From the NCBI RefSeq assembly GCF_030818485.1, contig NZ_JAUTAJ010000004.1:3635501-3699500 (forward strand): a stretch of DNA of 64,000 nt, in the 5' to 3' direction. Below the pieces are notes generated by a model. The model saw only the letters and a list, made by a program, of their open reading frames with translations. It ran no database searches and had not been told where the DNA came from. Made by a program: the position numbers and the translations under genes. Origin of the DNA: Pseudoroseomonas cervicalis. GTDB taxonomy: Bacteria; Pseudomonadota; Alphaproteobacteria; Acetobacterales; Acetobacteraceae. Each line of letters begins with the position of its first letter. Positions within the stretch are counted from its first letter, which is position 1. Shown piece by piece: positions 55,608 through 64,000 of this stretch.

Positions 55608-57022
55608 CCGCTCTGCACGAGATGGAGTTGCTGGAACTGACCGCGAAGATCCGCGCCCGCGAGATCTCGCCGGTGGAGGCGACGCGCGCGCAGCTCGACC
55701 GCATCCGCGCGCTGGACGGGGCGCTGCATTCCTACGCGCTGGTGCTGGAGGCGCCGGCGATGGACGCCGCCCGCCAGGCGGAGGCGGAGATCGCCCGCGG
55801 CGAATGGCGCGGGCCCCTGCATGGCGCGCCGATCGCGGTGAAGGATCTCTGCTGGACGGAGGGTGTGCCCACCGCCGCCGGCACCACCATCCATCGCGAT
55901 TTCCGCCCCGCCGAGGATGCCACCGTGGTGGCGCGGCTGCGCGCGGCGGGGGCGATCATCCTGGGCAAGCTGCAGATGACGGAGGGGGCGTATTCCGCCC
56001 ATCACCCCAGCATCCCGGCGCCGCTGAACCCCTGGGGACCGGCGCATTGGACCGGCGCCTCCTCCTCCGGCTCCGGCGCGGCGACCGCCGCGGGGCTGTG
56101 TTATGGCGCGCTGGGTTCGGACACCGGCGGCTCCATCCGCTTCCCCTGCGCCGCCAATGGGCTGACCGGCATGAAGGGCAGCTGGGGCCGGGTCAGCCGG
56201 CATGGCGTGTTCGATCTCGGCGCCAGCCTCGACCATATCGGGCCGATGACGCGCAGCGCGGCGGATGCCGCCGCCATGCTCGGCGCCATCGCCGGCGAGG
56301 ATGCCAAGGACCCGACCGCCGCCTCCCTGCCGGTGCCCGACTACCTGGCCGGCATCGGCGAGGGCATTGCGGGTCTGCGCATCGGCCTCGACCCCGCCTG
56401 GAACGCCGAAGGCTGCGATGCCGACACGCTGGCCGTGGTCGAAGCCGCGGCGAACACCCTGGCAGCCCTCGGCGCCCAACTGACAGAAGTACGGTTTCCG
56501 GATCCGTCGCAGGTGATCCGCGACTGGTTCCCGCTCTGCGCGGTGGAGGTGGCGGCGGCGCATGCGGCGACCTGGCCGGCGCGGCGCGATGAATACGGCC
56601 CCATCCTCTCGGCGCTGATCGAGCAGGGGCATGGTGTCTCGGCGCTCGACCTGCATGCCATCGACATGCGGCGCCGCGGCTTCACCGCCCGGGTCAATGC
56701 GCTGTTCGCCGATATCGACCTGCTGCTGGTGCCGGTGCAGGCCTTCGCCGCGCCGACCCTGGCGCGCATGGGCGATCTCGGTGCCGACGAGGCGCTGATG
56801 AAGGGGCTGCTGCAATACACCTGCCCCTTCGACATGACCGGCCATCCGGCGCTGACCCTGCCCGGCGGTGTCACCGCCCAGGGCGGCATGCCGGTCGGCT
56901 TCCAGCTGATCGGCCCGCACTGGTCGGAGGCGATGCTGTTCCGCGCCGGCCATGCCTACCAGTCGGTGACCGGCTGGCACCGCCGCCACCCGGCGATGGA
57001 CGCGCTGGCGGTGCCGGCATGA
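55604..57022 (+). CDS. Second amidase-signature amidase
   Basis: 472-residue amidase-signature enzyme of the GatA/AtzF-like group. Triad: Lys80 (PIAVKDL), Ser153 (GASSSGS) and Ser177 (DTGGSIRFPCA). Family blocks: ATVVARLRAAGAIILGKLQMTEG, NGLTGMKGSWGRVSRHGVFDLGASLDHIGPMTRSAADAA, and CPFDMTGHPALTLPGG near the C-terminus. It differs clearly from the first amidase in length and N-terminus, so it probably takes a different amide. It overlaps the ABM gene and the next gene by 4 bases each. Confidence 0.9.
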   Translation: MTALHEMELLELTAKIRAREISPVEATRAQLDRIRALDGALHSYALVLEAPAMDAARQAEAEIARGEWRGPLHGAPIAVKDLCWTEGVPTAAGTTIHRDFRPAEDATVVARLRAAGAIILGKLQMTEGAYSAHHPSIPAPLNPWGPAHWTGASSSGSGAATAAGLCYGALGSDTGGSIRFPCAANGLTGMKGSWGRVSRHGVFDLGASLDHIGPMTRSAADAAAMLGAIAGEDAKDPTAASLPVPDYLAGIGEGIAGLRIGLDPAWNAEGCDADTLAVVEAAANTLAALGAQLTEVRFPDPSQVIRDWFPLCAVEVAAAHAATWPARRDEYGPILSALIEQGHGVSALDLHAIDMRRRGFTARVNALFADIDLLLVPVQAFAAPTLARMGDLGADEALMKGLLQYTCPFDMTGHPALTLPGGVTAQGGMPVGFQLIGPHWSEAMLFRAGHAYQSVTGWHRRHPAMDALAVPA

Positions 57023-57969
57023 GCCGCCACCACACCATCCCCGCCACGCCGGAGAGCATGGTCTGGGGCTATTTCGAGGCCGGCCAGAAGCCGGTGCTGG
57101 AGGTGGAGAGCGGCGACATCGTCACCCTCTCCTCCTGGCCGGCGGGGGGGATGGAGGCGATGCCCGCCGACATCCCGCTGCTGCCCGAGCATCGCGCGGC
57201 GCTGGAGGGGCTGCCGCGGCTCGGCGCGCATTTCATCACCGGCCCCGTGCAGGTGCGCGGCGCGCGGCCGGGCGATGTGCTGCAGGTCGACATTCTCTCG
57301 CATGAATTTCCCACCGATTGGGGCTTCGTCTCCATCCTGCCGCTGCTCGGCGCCCTGCCGGAGGAATTCACCGAGTATGAGACGGTGCATCCGCGGCTGG
57401 ACCGCGAAACGGGGGAATGGGTGCTGCCCTGGGGCGGCCGGCTGAAGGCCGAGCCCTTCTTCGGCATCCTCGCCACCACCCCGCCGCCGGAATGGGGAAG
57501 GCAGCCCTCGCCGCCGCCGCGCGCCTTCGGCGGCAATATGGACAACAAGGCGCTGAAGCCCGGCACCACCCTCTACCTCCCGGTCTTCGTCGAGGGCGCC
57601 GGTTTCTGCGCCGGCGACGGCCATGGCGTGCAGGGCGATGGCGAGGTCTGCATCACTGCGGTGGAGACCGCGCTGACCGGCAGTTTCCGCCTCACCCTCC
57701 GGCGCGATTTCGCGCTGCGCGGCCCCTTCGCCGAGGATGCGGAGAATCTGATCTCCATCGGCCTGGACGAGGATCTCGACGACGCCGCCAAATCCGCGGT
57801 GCGGCAGATGGTGGAGCAGATCGTGGCGCGCACCGGCCTCAGCCGCAACCACGCCTATATGCTCTGCTCGCTGGCGGGCGATCTGCGGGTGACGCAGATC
57901 GTCGACGGGGTGAAGGGCTGCCACATGGTGCTGCCGAAGCGCGCCCTGCCGCCGGGCTCGGCCGCATGA
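57019..57969 (+). CDS. Acetamidase/formamidase family protein (FmdA/AmdA)
   Basis: 316-residue metal-dependent amidase of the FmdA_AmdA family, unrelated in fold to amidase-signature enzymes. Signs: VEVESGDIVTLSS, FITGPVQVRGARPGDVLQVDILSHEFPTDWGFVSILP, FGGNMDNKALKPGTTLYLPVFVEGAGFCAGDGHGVQGDGEVCITAVETAL, and NHAYMLCSLAGDLRVTQIVDGVKGCHMVLPK. The NMD..L..GTTLYLPV and GDGHxxQGDGE motifs are diagnostic. This is the third amide-cleaving enzyme in the operon and could handle formamide or short amides released upstream. Confidence 0.92.
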   Translation: MSRHHTIPATPESMVWGYFEAGQKPVLEVESGDIVTLSSWPAGGMEAMPADIPLLPEHRAALEGLPRLGAHFITGPVQVRGARPGDVLQVDILSHEFPTDWGFVSILPLLGALPEEFTEYETVHPRLDRETGEWVLPWGGRLKAEPFFGILATTPPPEWGRQPSPPPRAFGGNMDNKALKPGTTLYLPVFVEGAGFCAGDGHGVQGDGEVCITAVETALTGSFRLTLRRDFALRGPFAEDAENLISIGLDEDLDDAAKSAVRQMVEQIVARTGLSRNHAYMLCSLAGDLRVTQIVDGVKGCHMVLPKRALPPGSAA

Positions 57970-59597
57970 GCATGGCGCTGTTCGACCGCATCATCATCGG
58001 CGCCGGCTCCGCCGGCTGCGTGCTGGCCAACCGGCTGAGCGCCGACCCCGCCTGCCGCGTGCTGCTGCTGGAGGCCGGGCGGGAGCCGCCGCTGGCCTCC
58101 CGCATCCCCTCCGACTGGAGCACGATGTTCAACACGCGGGTCGATTGGGGCTACCACACCGAGCCGCAGCCAGGCTGCCGCGGCCGGCGCATCTTCTGGC
58201 CGCGCGGCCGGATGCTGGGCGGCTCCGGCTCGCTGAACGCCATGATCTACATTCGCGGCGTCGCCTCGGATTACGAGGGCTGGGCGGCGCTGGGCTGCCC
58301 GGAATGGGGCTGGGCGCAGGTGCTGCCCGCCTTCCTGGCCAGCGAGCACAATGCGGACCTCCCCGCCGGCCCCTACCACGGAAAGGGCGGCCCCCTGCAT
58401 GTGGGGCAGGCGCCCTATCGCGACCCGCTGGAAGAGTCCTGGCTGGTGGCCGCCCTCGCCGCCGGCCTGCCGCGCAACCCGGATTTCAACGGGCCGGAGC
58501 AGGAGGGGGTGGGCTTCTTCCAGCTCACCCTGCGCCATGGGGAGCGGCATGGCACCGCGGCCGCCTATCTGCGCCCGGCGCTCACCCGGCCGAACCTGGC
58601 GCTGGAGAGCGGTGTCACCGTGACACGGCTGCTGCTGGAGGGCAGCCGGGTGCGCGGCGTCGAATATCTGCGGCAGGGCCAGCCCTGCCGGGTGATGGCG
58701 GAGGAGGCGGTGGTGCTGGCCGCCGGCGCCATCGGCTCGCCGCATCTGCTGATGCTCTCCGGCATCGGCCCGGCCGATGCGCTGCGCGAAGCCGGCGTCA
58801 CCCCGCGCCACGACCTGCCAGGCGTCGGGCAGAATCTGCAGGACCACATCAACATCCCGATCTGCTTCCACATGGAGGAACGGCGCGGCATCGGCGCCAT
58901 GGACGAGGCGGAGCGTGAGGCCAGCCTGGCGCGATGGCAGGCGACGCGGGACGGGCCGCGCAGCTCCCCCTGGGTGGCGGCGGGCGGCTTCGCCCGCACC
59001 CGGCCCGGTCTGGTGGCGCCCGATATCCAGCTCTACGGCGCCGCCAGCGCGCATCAGGATTACGGGCGGCACCTTTCCACCCGGCCCGGCATGACGCTGC
59101 ACGCCACGCTGCAGCGGCCGAACAGCCGCGGCGAGATCCGCCTGCGCTCGGCCGACCCGCTGGAGGCGCCGGCGATCGACCCGCGCTATTTCAGCAGCGA
59201 CCCCTCGGGCGAGGATCTGGCCACGCTCGCCGCGGGCATCGCGCTGAACCGCCGCATCGCCGCGAGCGCGCCGCTGGCCGGCCTGCTGACGCGCGAGGCC
59301 GGGCCGAGCGCCGATTGCCGCGACGCGGCCGAGCTGCGGGAGTTCATCCGCGGCCATTGCACCACCCTCTACCACCCGGCCGGCACCTGCCGCATGGGGC
59401 GCGACGCAAGGGCGGTGGTGGAGCCCGACACGATGCGGCTGCGCGGGCTGGAGGGGCTTTATGTCGCCGATGCCTCGGTCTTCCCGATGATGGTCTCCGG
59501 CAACACCAATGCGCCGACCATCATGGTGGCGGAGCGCGCGGCGGCGATGCTGGCCGGCCGCCAGGGCGCGGCGCGGGAGGCGGCGCTGCCCGGCTGA
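57966..59597 (+). CDS. GMC-family FAD oxidoreductase (choline dehydrogenase/AlkJ-like)
   Basis: 543-residue FAD alcohol dehydrogenase/oxidase. N-terminal FAD motif IIIGAGSAGCVLANRLS, GMC signature 1 GRMLGGSGSLNAMIYIRG, signature 2 GAIGSPHLLMLSGIGP, substrate-domain RCSADPLEAPAIDPRYF-like core, catalytic His in TLYHPAGTCRMG, and NTNAPTIMVAERAA at the C-terminus. It ends the amide operon with a 4-base overlap, so its alcohol substrate may be part of the imported amide. No signal peptide is visible. Confidence 0.92.
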   Translation: MSMALFDRIIIGAGSAGCVLANRLSADPACRVLLLEAGREPPLASRIPSDWSTMFNTRVDWGYHTEPQPGCRGRRIFWPRGRMLGGSGSLNAMIYIRGVASDYEGWAALGCPEWGWAQVLPAFLASEHNADLPAGPYHGKGGPLHVGQAPYRDPLEESWLVAALAAGLPRNPDFNGPEQEGVGFFQLTLRHGERHGTAAAYLRPALTRPNLALESGVTVTRLLLEGSRVRGVEYLRQGQPCRVMAEEAVVLAAGAIGSPHLLMLSGIGPADALREAGVTPRHDLPGVGQNLQDHINIPICFHMEERRGIGAMDEAEREASLARWQATRDGPRSSPWVAAGGFARTRPGLVAPDIQLYGAASAHQDYGRHLSTRPGMTLHATLQRPNSRGEIRLRSADPLEAPAIDPRYFSSDPSGEDLATLAAGIALNRRIAASAPLAGLLTREAGPSADCRDAAELREFIRGHCTTLYHPAGTCRMGRDARAVVEPDTMRLRGLEGLYVADASVFPMMVSGNTNAPTIMVAERAAAMLAGRQGAAREAALPG

Positions 59598-59750
59598 CAG
59601 GGCGTGGTTTGACGCGCCCGGGGCCGCGGTCTAGGCAGGAAGCCGGGCGAAGGGGCGGCGCCCGGCGCCTGCGCGCGCGGTCCATCGGGCCGGGGCGGGC
59701 AGGGCGCGTCGCCGCCCGGCGCCCGCCGCGCCGCCGGGCAGGATCCACCG

Positions 59751-60739
59751 ATGCCGCATGCCGATCCCGTGCTGATCGCTCTCGACTGGGGCACTTCCAG
59801 CCTGCGCGCCTTCCTGATGGGCGCCGGCGGCGCCGTGCTGGCGCGGCGCGAGGGCGGCCCGGGCATCACCGCCCTGCCGCGCCCGGGGCCGGAGGGCTTC
59901 GCCGACATCTTCACCGCCGAATGCGGCGCCTGGCTGGCGCGCTGGCCCGGCCTGCCCGTGGTGGCGGGCGGCATGGTCGGCAGCGCCCAGGGCTGGCGCG
60001 AGGCGCCCTATGTCGAATGCCCCGCCGACCTGGCCAGCCTGGCGCAGGGCGCGGTGGCGGTGGAGGCGCCGGGCGCGCGCATCCTGATCGCCCCCGGCGT
60101 GCTGCTGCCCGCCCAAGGGGAGGCCGCGCCGGATGTGATGCGCGGCGAGGAGATCCAGCTGGCCGGCGCGCTGGCTGGGCATCCCGCGCTGCGCGGCGCG
60201 GCGCGTTTCGTCATGCCGGGCACCCACAGCAAATGGGTGTCGCTGCGGGATGGCCGCATCACCGGATTCTCGACCTACATGACCGGCGAGCTGTTCGCCG
60301 TGCTGCGCCGCCACTCGCTGCTGGGCCGGCTGATGCCCGACACAGCCGCCCCGCCCGACCAGGCGGAGGCCGGTTTCGCGCGCGGGCTGCGCATGGCGCG
60401 CGACAGCGGGCCCGGCGATCTGCCGCACCAGATCTTCGCCGCCCGCAGCCTCGGCCTGACCGGGCAGCTGCCGCCGGCGGCGCTGGCCGATTTCCTCTCC
60501 GGCCTGCTGATCGGGCATGAGCTGGTCTCCGGCCTGGCGCGCGCGGCGGGCGAGGGGGAGACGCTGGCGCTGATCGGCGAGGCCGCGCTCTGCGCCCGCT
60601 ACGCGGCGGCGCTGCGGGATTTCGGCGCGCCGCCGGCGCTGCTGCTCGGCAACACCGCGCCCGCCGGGCTGTTCGGCTTCGCCGCCGCCGCCGGGCTGGT
60701 GCCGCCCGCCCCCGATGCCCCGCCGCAGGAGCCCGCGCC

Positions 60740-60743
<4 letters not shown>
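59751..60743 (+). CDS. dgoK: 2-dehydro-3-deoxygalactonokinase
   Basis: 330-residue kinase phosphorylating 2-keto-3-deoxygalactonate in the De Ley-Doudoroff galactose pathway. Family blocks: ALDWGTSSLRAFLM, VVAGGMVGSAQGWREAPYVECPA, PGVLLPAQGEAAPDVMRGEEIQLAGAL, VMPGTHSKWVSLRDGRITGFSTYMTGELFAVLRRHSLL. The GMxGS and PGTHSKW motifs are specific to DgoK. It is followed by dgoA with a 4-base overlap. The 153-base gap upstream contains TTGACG at 59612, a possible -35, but no convincing -10. Confidence 0.92.
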
Positions 60744-61390
<647 letters not shown>

Positions 61391-61393
61391 GGC

Positions 61394-62134
61394 TCAGACC
61401 ACGCCGCCATTGGCGCGCAGCACCTGGCCGTTGATCCAGCCGCCATCCGGCCCGGCCAGGAAGGCGACGGCGGCGGCGATGTCCTCCGGCGTGCCCAGCC
61501 GCTCCAGCGGCGCCATCTTCGCCATGCGCTGCACCAGCTCCTCCGGCTTGCCGGTCAGGAACAGATCGGTGGCGGTGGGGCCGGGGGCGATGGCGTTGAC
61601 GGTGATGCCGCGGCCGCGCAGCTCCTTGGCCAGGATCGCCGTCAGCGTCTCCACCGCCGCCTTGGTGGCGGCATAGATCCCGTAGCTTTCGAGCTTCAGC
61701 CCGACGACGCTGGTGGAGAAATTGACGATGCGCCCGCCCGGCCGCAGCCGCTTCGCCGCCTGGCGCAGCGTGTGGAAGGTGCCGCGCAGATTGACATCGA
61801 CCTGCCGGTCGAACTGGGCGTCCTCGGCCTCGGCCAGCGGGGAGAGCGCCATGATGCCGGCATTGTTCACCAGCACGTCCAGGCCACCGAAGGTCTCTTC
61901 GGCCGTGTCGAACAGCCGCGCCACGGCGGCGGCATCGGCCACATCGGCCTGGACGGCCAGGGCGCGGCCGCCCGCCGCCTCGATCCGCGCCACCACCTCG
62001 GCCGCGGCGCCGGCGCTGCCGGCATAGTTGACCACGACGCCATAGCCGTCGCGGCCCAGCCGTTCGGCGATGGCGGCGCCGATGCCGCGCGAGGCGCCGG
62101 TGACGAGGGCAATGCGGGATCCGCTCTGGGACAT
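61394..62134 (-). CDS. SDR-family NAD(P)-dependent oxidoreductase (FabG-like)
   Basis: 246-residue classical SDR. VTGASRGIGAAIAERLGRDGYGVVVNY (the N after VV tends to favour NADP), NNAGIMALSPLAEA, catalytic Ser in IVNFSTSVVGLKLESYGIYAATKAAVETL (YxxxK), IAPGPTATDLF and GQVLRANGGVV at the C-terminus. It resembles stress- or sugar-related reductases; the substrate is unknown. GGAGA precedes the ATG on the minus strand. Proximity to dgoKA might hint at sugar oxidation, but the opposite orientation weakens that. Confidence 0.87.
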   Translation of the reverse strand: MSQSGSRIALVTGASRGIGAAIAERLGRDGYGVVVNYAGSAGAAAEVVARIEAAGGRALAVQADVADAAAVARLFDTAEETFGGLDVLVNNAGIMALSPLAEAEDAQFDRQVDVNLRGTFHTLRQAAKRLRPGGRIVNFSTSVVGLKLESYGIYAATKAAVETLTAILAKELRGRGITVNAIAPGPTATDLFLTGKPEELVQRMAKMAPLERLGTPEDIAAAVAFLAGPDGGWINGQVLRANGGVV

Positions 62135-62273
62135 GGGGGGTCTCCTGTCGCTGGGGCCGCCATCGGGGCGGTGCCGCGCCTGATCTACGCCGCCGCGCCG
62201 GGCGGATCATCGGGCACAACCCGGCAGGAGTGTTCGGGAATGCCGCACAATGGCGAGGGCGGCGGGGCAGGGC

Positions 62274-62310
62274 GCGGGCGGCGGCCACCATCACGGTGCC
62301 CGCCGCCCGC
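62274..62310 (-). terminator. Large hairpin terminator after the alpha/beta hydrolase gene
   Basis: An 11-bp outer stem (GCGGGCGGCGG / CCGCCGCCCGC) with a CACC-GGTG inner stem, 12 bases past the minus-strand hydrolase stop and upstream of the SDR start. Confidence 0.5.
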
Positions 62311-62321
62311 CGGCCAGGGGC

Positions 62322-63131
62322 TCAGCGCGCCGGGCGGGCGCTGCCCTGGGCCGCCTGCTCGATCACCCCGGCCACCGCCTGCGGCTGGCTCACGAAGGGC
62401 ACATGGCTGGCCGCGACCTCGGTCACCTGCGCGCCGATGCGGCTGGCCATGGCGCGCAGCATGCGCGGATGGATCGCCTTGTCCTCGGTGGCGATCACCG
62501 CCCAGCTCGGCCGGTCGCGCCAGGCCGCCCGGGTGGTGGGGGCGCTGAAGGCGGACATGGCGATCGGCACCTGGGAGTCGCGCAGGAAGGCGGCGTCGGC
62601 ATCGCTGAGATCGGCGGCGAAGCCGGCCTTGAAATTCTCCGGCCGCAGGAAGCCGAAGCCGTCGGCATGGGTGTCGATGACGAATTCGGCGGGGATGCCG
62701 TAGCCCTCATATTGCTGCGCCGTCGTCTCCCCCACATCCGGGGAGAAGGCCGAGACATAGACCAGCCCCGCCACCTTGGGGTCGGCGCCGGCCTCGGTGA
62801 TGACGGTGCCGCCCCAGCTATGGCCGACCAGGATGACCGGGCCATCGGCGCGCTCGATGACGCGGCGGGTGGCGGCGACATCGTCGGCCAGCGAGGTGAG
62901 CGGGTTCTGCACGATGCTGACGCGGTAGCCGCGCTGCGTCAGCAGGTTATGCACCCCGCGCCAGCCCGAGCCATCGGCGAAGGCGCCATGCACCAGCACG
63001 ACATTGCGGACCGGGCCGGGGGCCGTGGCGGCGTTGTTGCCCCCCTGGTTCCGGCCCTGGGCCGAGGCGGCGACCGGCAGGGCGGCGGCGGCCAGGGCGG
63101 CGGCGAGGGCGGTGCGGCGATCAAGGCTCAT
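62322..63131 (-). CDS. Exported alpha/beta hydrolase (EstC-like)
   Basis: 269-residue alpha/beta hydrolase with an apparent signal peptide (DRRTALAAALAAAALPVAASAQ). Motifs: VVLVHGAFADGSGWRGVHNLLTQRGYRV, nucleophile elbow VGHSWGGTVI, VYVSAFSPDVGET, and ASHVPFVSQPQAVAGVIEQAA with the catalytic His. This pattern is common in hydrolases next to OhrR/MarR-type regulators. AAGGAG precedes the ATG. It is divergent from the MarR gene across about 200 bases containing palindromic operators, so regulation by that protein is likely. Confidence 0.88.
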   Translation of the reverse strand: MSLDRRTALAAALAAAALPVAASAQGRNQGGNNAATAPGPVRNVVLVHGAFADGSGWRGVHNLLTQRGYRVSIVQNPLTSLADDVAATRRVIERADGPVILVGHSWGGTVITEAGADPKVAGLVYVSAFSPDVGETTAQQYEGYGIPAEFVIDTHADGFGFLRPENFKAGFAADLSDADAAFLRDSQVPIAMSAFSAPTTRAAWRDRPSWAVIATEDKAIHPRMLRAMASRIGAQVTEVAASHVPFVSQPQAVAGVIEQAAQGSARPAR

Positions 63132-63211
63132 GGGAAGCTCCTTCCTGGAATGGGTCAGATCGGCGGCGGAGCCTCCGGCCGGAAAGGCGGGGCGGCTCCC
63201 TCCATATTGTC

Positions 63212-63234
63212 CGCGATAATCATTATCGCGATAA
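63212..63234. promoter_or_regulatory. Overlapping palindromic operator (MarR-type)
   Basis: CGCGATAATCATTATCGCG is a perfect 9-1-9 palindrome (63212-63230) that overlaps TTATCGCGATAA (63223-63234). It lies in an AT-rich island between the divergent hydrolase and MarR genes and is the likely operator. The inner GATAATCATTATC also matches the core of a Fur box. Confidence 0.6.
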
Positions 63235-63276
63235 CCAAAACATGGCGCGTGACGCGGTGCTTGTCGAGCGCAAAAT

Positions 63277-63286
63277 TATCGCGATA
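63277..63286. promoter_or_regulatory. Second palindromic half of the MarR operator region
   Basis: TATCGCGATA, the same core as in the first operator, 53 bases from the MarR start. Repetition of the TCGCGA core suggests two binding sites for one regulator. Confidence 0.5.
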
Positions 63287-63329
63287 TATGTCCTCGCGAT
63301 TTCGTTATGCCGAGGAGGTGCCGCGCGCC

Positions 63330-63833
63330 ATGACCGGGAATGAGAAGGGCCCGCCGCCGCTGGAGGAGCAGCTCTGCTACGCCATCTATTCGGCGGGCAT
63401 CGCCATCCAGCGAGCCTACAAGCCGCTGCTGGACGAGCTGGGGCTGACCTACCCGCAATATCTGGTGCTGAACGTGCTGGCGCGCGAGGGGCAGCAGACG
63501 GTGGGCGGCATCGCCGAGCAGCTGGCCCTCGAATCCAGCACCCTGACCCCGCTGCTGAAGCGGCTGGAGGGGGCCGGGCTGGTGCGGCGCGCGCGCAACC
63601 CGGCCAATGAGCGCCAGGTGATGGTGGCGCTGACCGAGGCGGGCGAGGCGGTGCGGCGCCGCGCCACCTGCCTGGGCGACCGGCTGCTGGCCGCCTCCGG
63701 CCAGTCCATGGGCGCGCTGGGCGACCTCAATGGCGAGGTGAAGCGGCTGCGCGACGCCATCTACCGCCATATCGGCGGCTGGGAGGTCGCCCCCGGCAAC
63801 GGCAAGCCGGGCGAGGTGCAGCCCGGCGACTGA
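63330..63833 (+). CDS. MarR-family redox-type regulator (OhrR-like)
   Basis: 167-residue winged-helix repressor. LEEQLCYAIYSAGIAIQRAYKPLLDELGLTYPQYLVLNVL closely fits OhrR, whose reactive Cys (Cys16 here) senses organic peroxides. The DNA-binding wing is SSTLTPLLKRLEGAGLVRRARNPANERQVMVALTEAG. ATG at 63330 with GAGGAGG 12 bases upstream is preferred; ATG 63288 would extend it. It is divergent from an exported hydrolase rather than ohr, so the signal and targets may differ. It probably represses both genes through the palindromes between them. Confidence 0.88.
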   Translation: MTGNEKGPPPLEEQLCYAIYSAGIAIQRAYKPLLDELGLTYPQYLVLNVLAREGQQTVGGIAEQLALESSTLTPLLKRLEGAGLVRRARNPANERQVMVALTEAGEAVRRRATCLGDRLLAASGQSMGALGDLNGEVKRLRDAIYRHIGGWEVAPGNGKPGEVQPGD

Positions 63834-63857
63834 GCGCCGGGCGGCCGACAGCCCGGC

Positions 63858-64000
63858 TCAGCCCGGCGCCGCCTCCGGCGTGGTGGCGATGGACAGCCGC
63901 AGGCCGCGCAGCAGCCCCGCCGCCGCGCCCGGCGCCTCGGCCGGCAGCAGCAGGATGGGGGAGCTCTCGCCCATCTGCGCCAGCAGCTCCGGCAGGCCCA
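63858..64000 (-). CDS. 3' end of an unidentified minus-strand gene
   Basis: An open minus-strand frame enters from the window edge and ends with TGA at 63858-63860. The visible C-terminus (LPELLAQMGESSPILLLPAE, then GLLRGLRLSIATTPEAAPG) is Leu/Ala-rich and not enough for family assignment. It is convergent with the MarR gene, 24 bases apart. Confidence 0.5.
   Translation of the reverse strand, partial: GLPELLAQMGESSPILLLPAEAPGAAAGLLRGLRLSIATTPEAAPG

Noticed and set aside
63215..63227. GATAATCATTATC read as a Fur box
   Set aside because: The match is good, but the longer palindrome and its repeated TCGCGA core fit the adjacent MarR regulator better, and neither flanking gene is an iron gene. 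Kept only as a remark.

Overview
The window is very GC-rich DNA, dense with genes. Strong third-position GC opens long spurious antisense frames throughout. Bug-type binding proteins, a type I cellulose operon with a fused BcsA-BcsB and a BcsD, a three-gene proton-translocating transhydrogenase, and a DUF3649/PepSY/DUF3325 iron-uptake cluster together suggest an alphaproteobacterium of the Acetobacteraceae, Roseomonas-like. This is inference from gene content; no rRNA or tRNA gene was seen. No gene-free stretch exceeds about 300 bases.

Layout. 1-4.1 kb: tail of an unidentified gene, a Bug binding protein, a gamma-glutamyltransferase-family enzyme and convergent pepT. 4.28-9.84 kb: a Fur-box-preceded operon (TonB-dependent siderophore receptor, DUF3649, PepSY membrane protein, DUF3325, siderophore-binding protein), ending in a tandem hairpin array. 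10-19.6 kb: housekeeping and miscellaneous genes (metallo-hydrolase, alpha/beta hydrolases, RNA m5U methyltransferase, glutaryl-CoA dehydrogenase, DEAD-box helicase). 19.7-32.7 kb: the cellulose locus (bcsZ, a Pro/Ala-rich scaffold-like gene, bcsQ, fused bcsAB, bcsC, bcsD). 32.8-35.8 kb: pntAA-pntAB-pntB. 36-36.7 kb: a frameshifted Crp/Fnr regulator. 37-42 kb: a complete peptide-type ABC importer. 42.2-45.9 kb: hydantoinase/oxoprolinase A and B. 47.3-59.6 kb: an amide-responsive operon with an AmiC-like sensor, an AmiR-like ANTAR antiterminator, a five-gene Liv/Urt-type ABC importer, two amidase-signature enzymes, a small monooxygenase-fold protein, an acetamidase/formamidase and a GMC oxidoreductase. 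59.7-61.4 kb: dgoK-dgoA for 2-keto-3-deoxygalactonate breakdown. 61.4-64 kb: a reductase, and a hydrolase divergent from an OhrR-like MarR regulator with palindromic operators between them.

The most interesting parts are the amide operon, whose leader holds two hexaloop hairpins that fit the ANTAR target pattern, and the cellulose locus, whose Pro-rich protein carries about eight copies of a short leucine motif and whose BcsA-BcsB fusion has a signal-like segment in its middle. The Crp/Fnr gene appears to have lost its DNA-binding helix through a one-base insertion.
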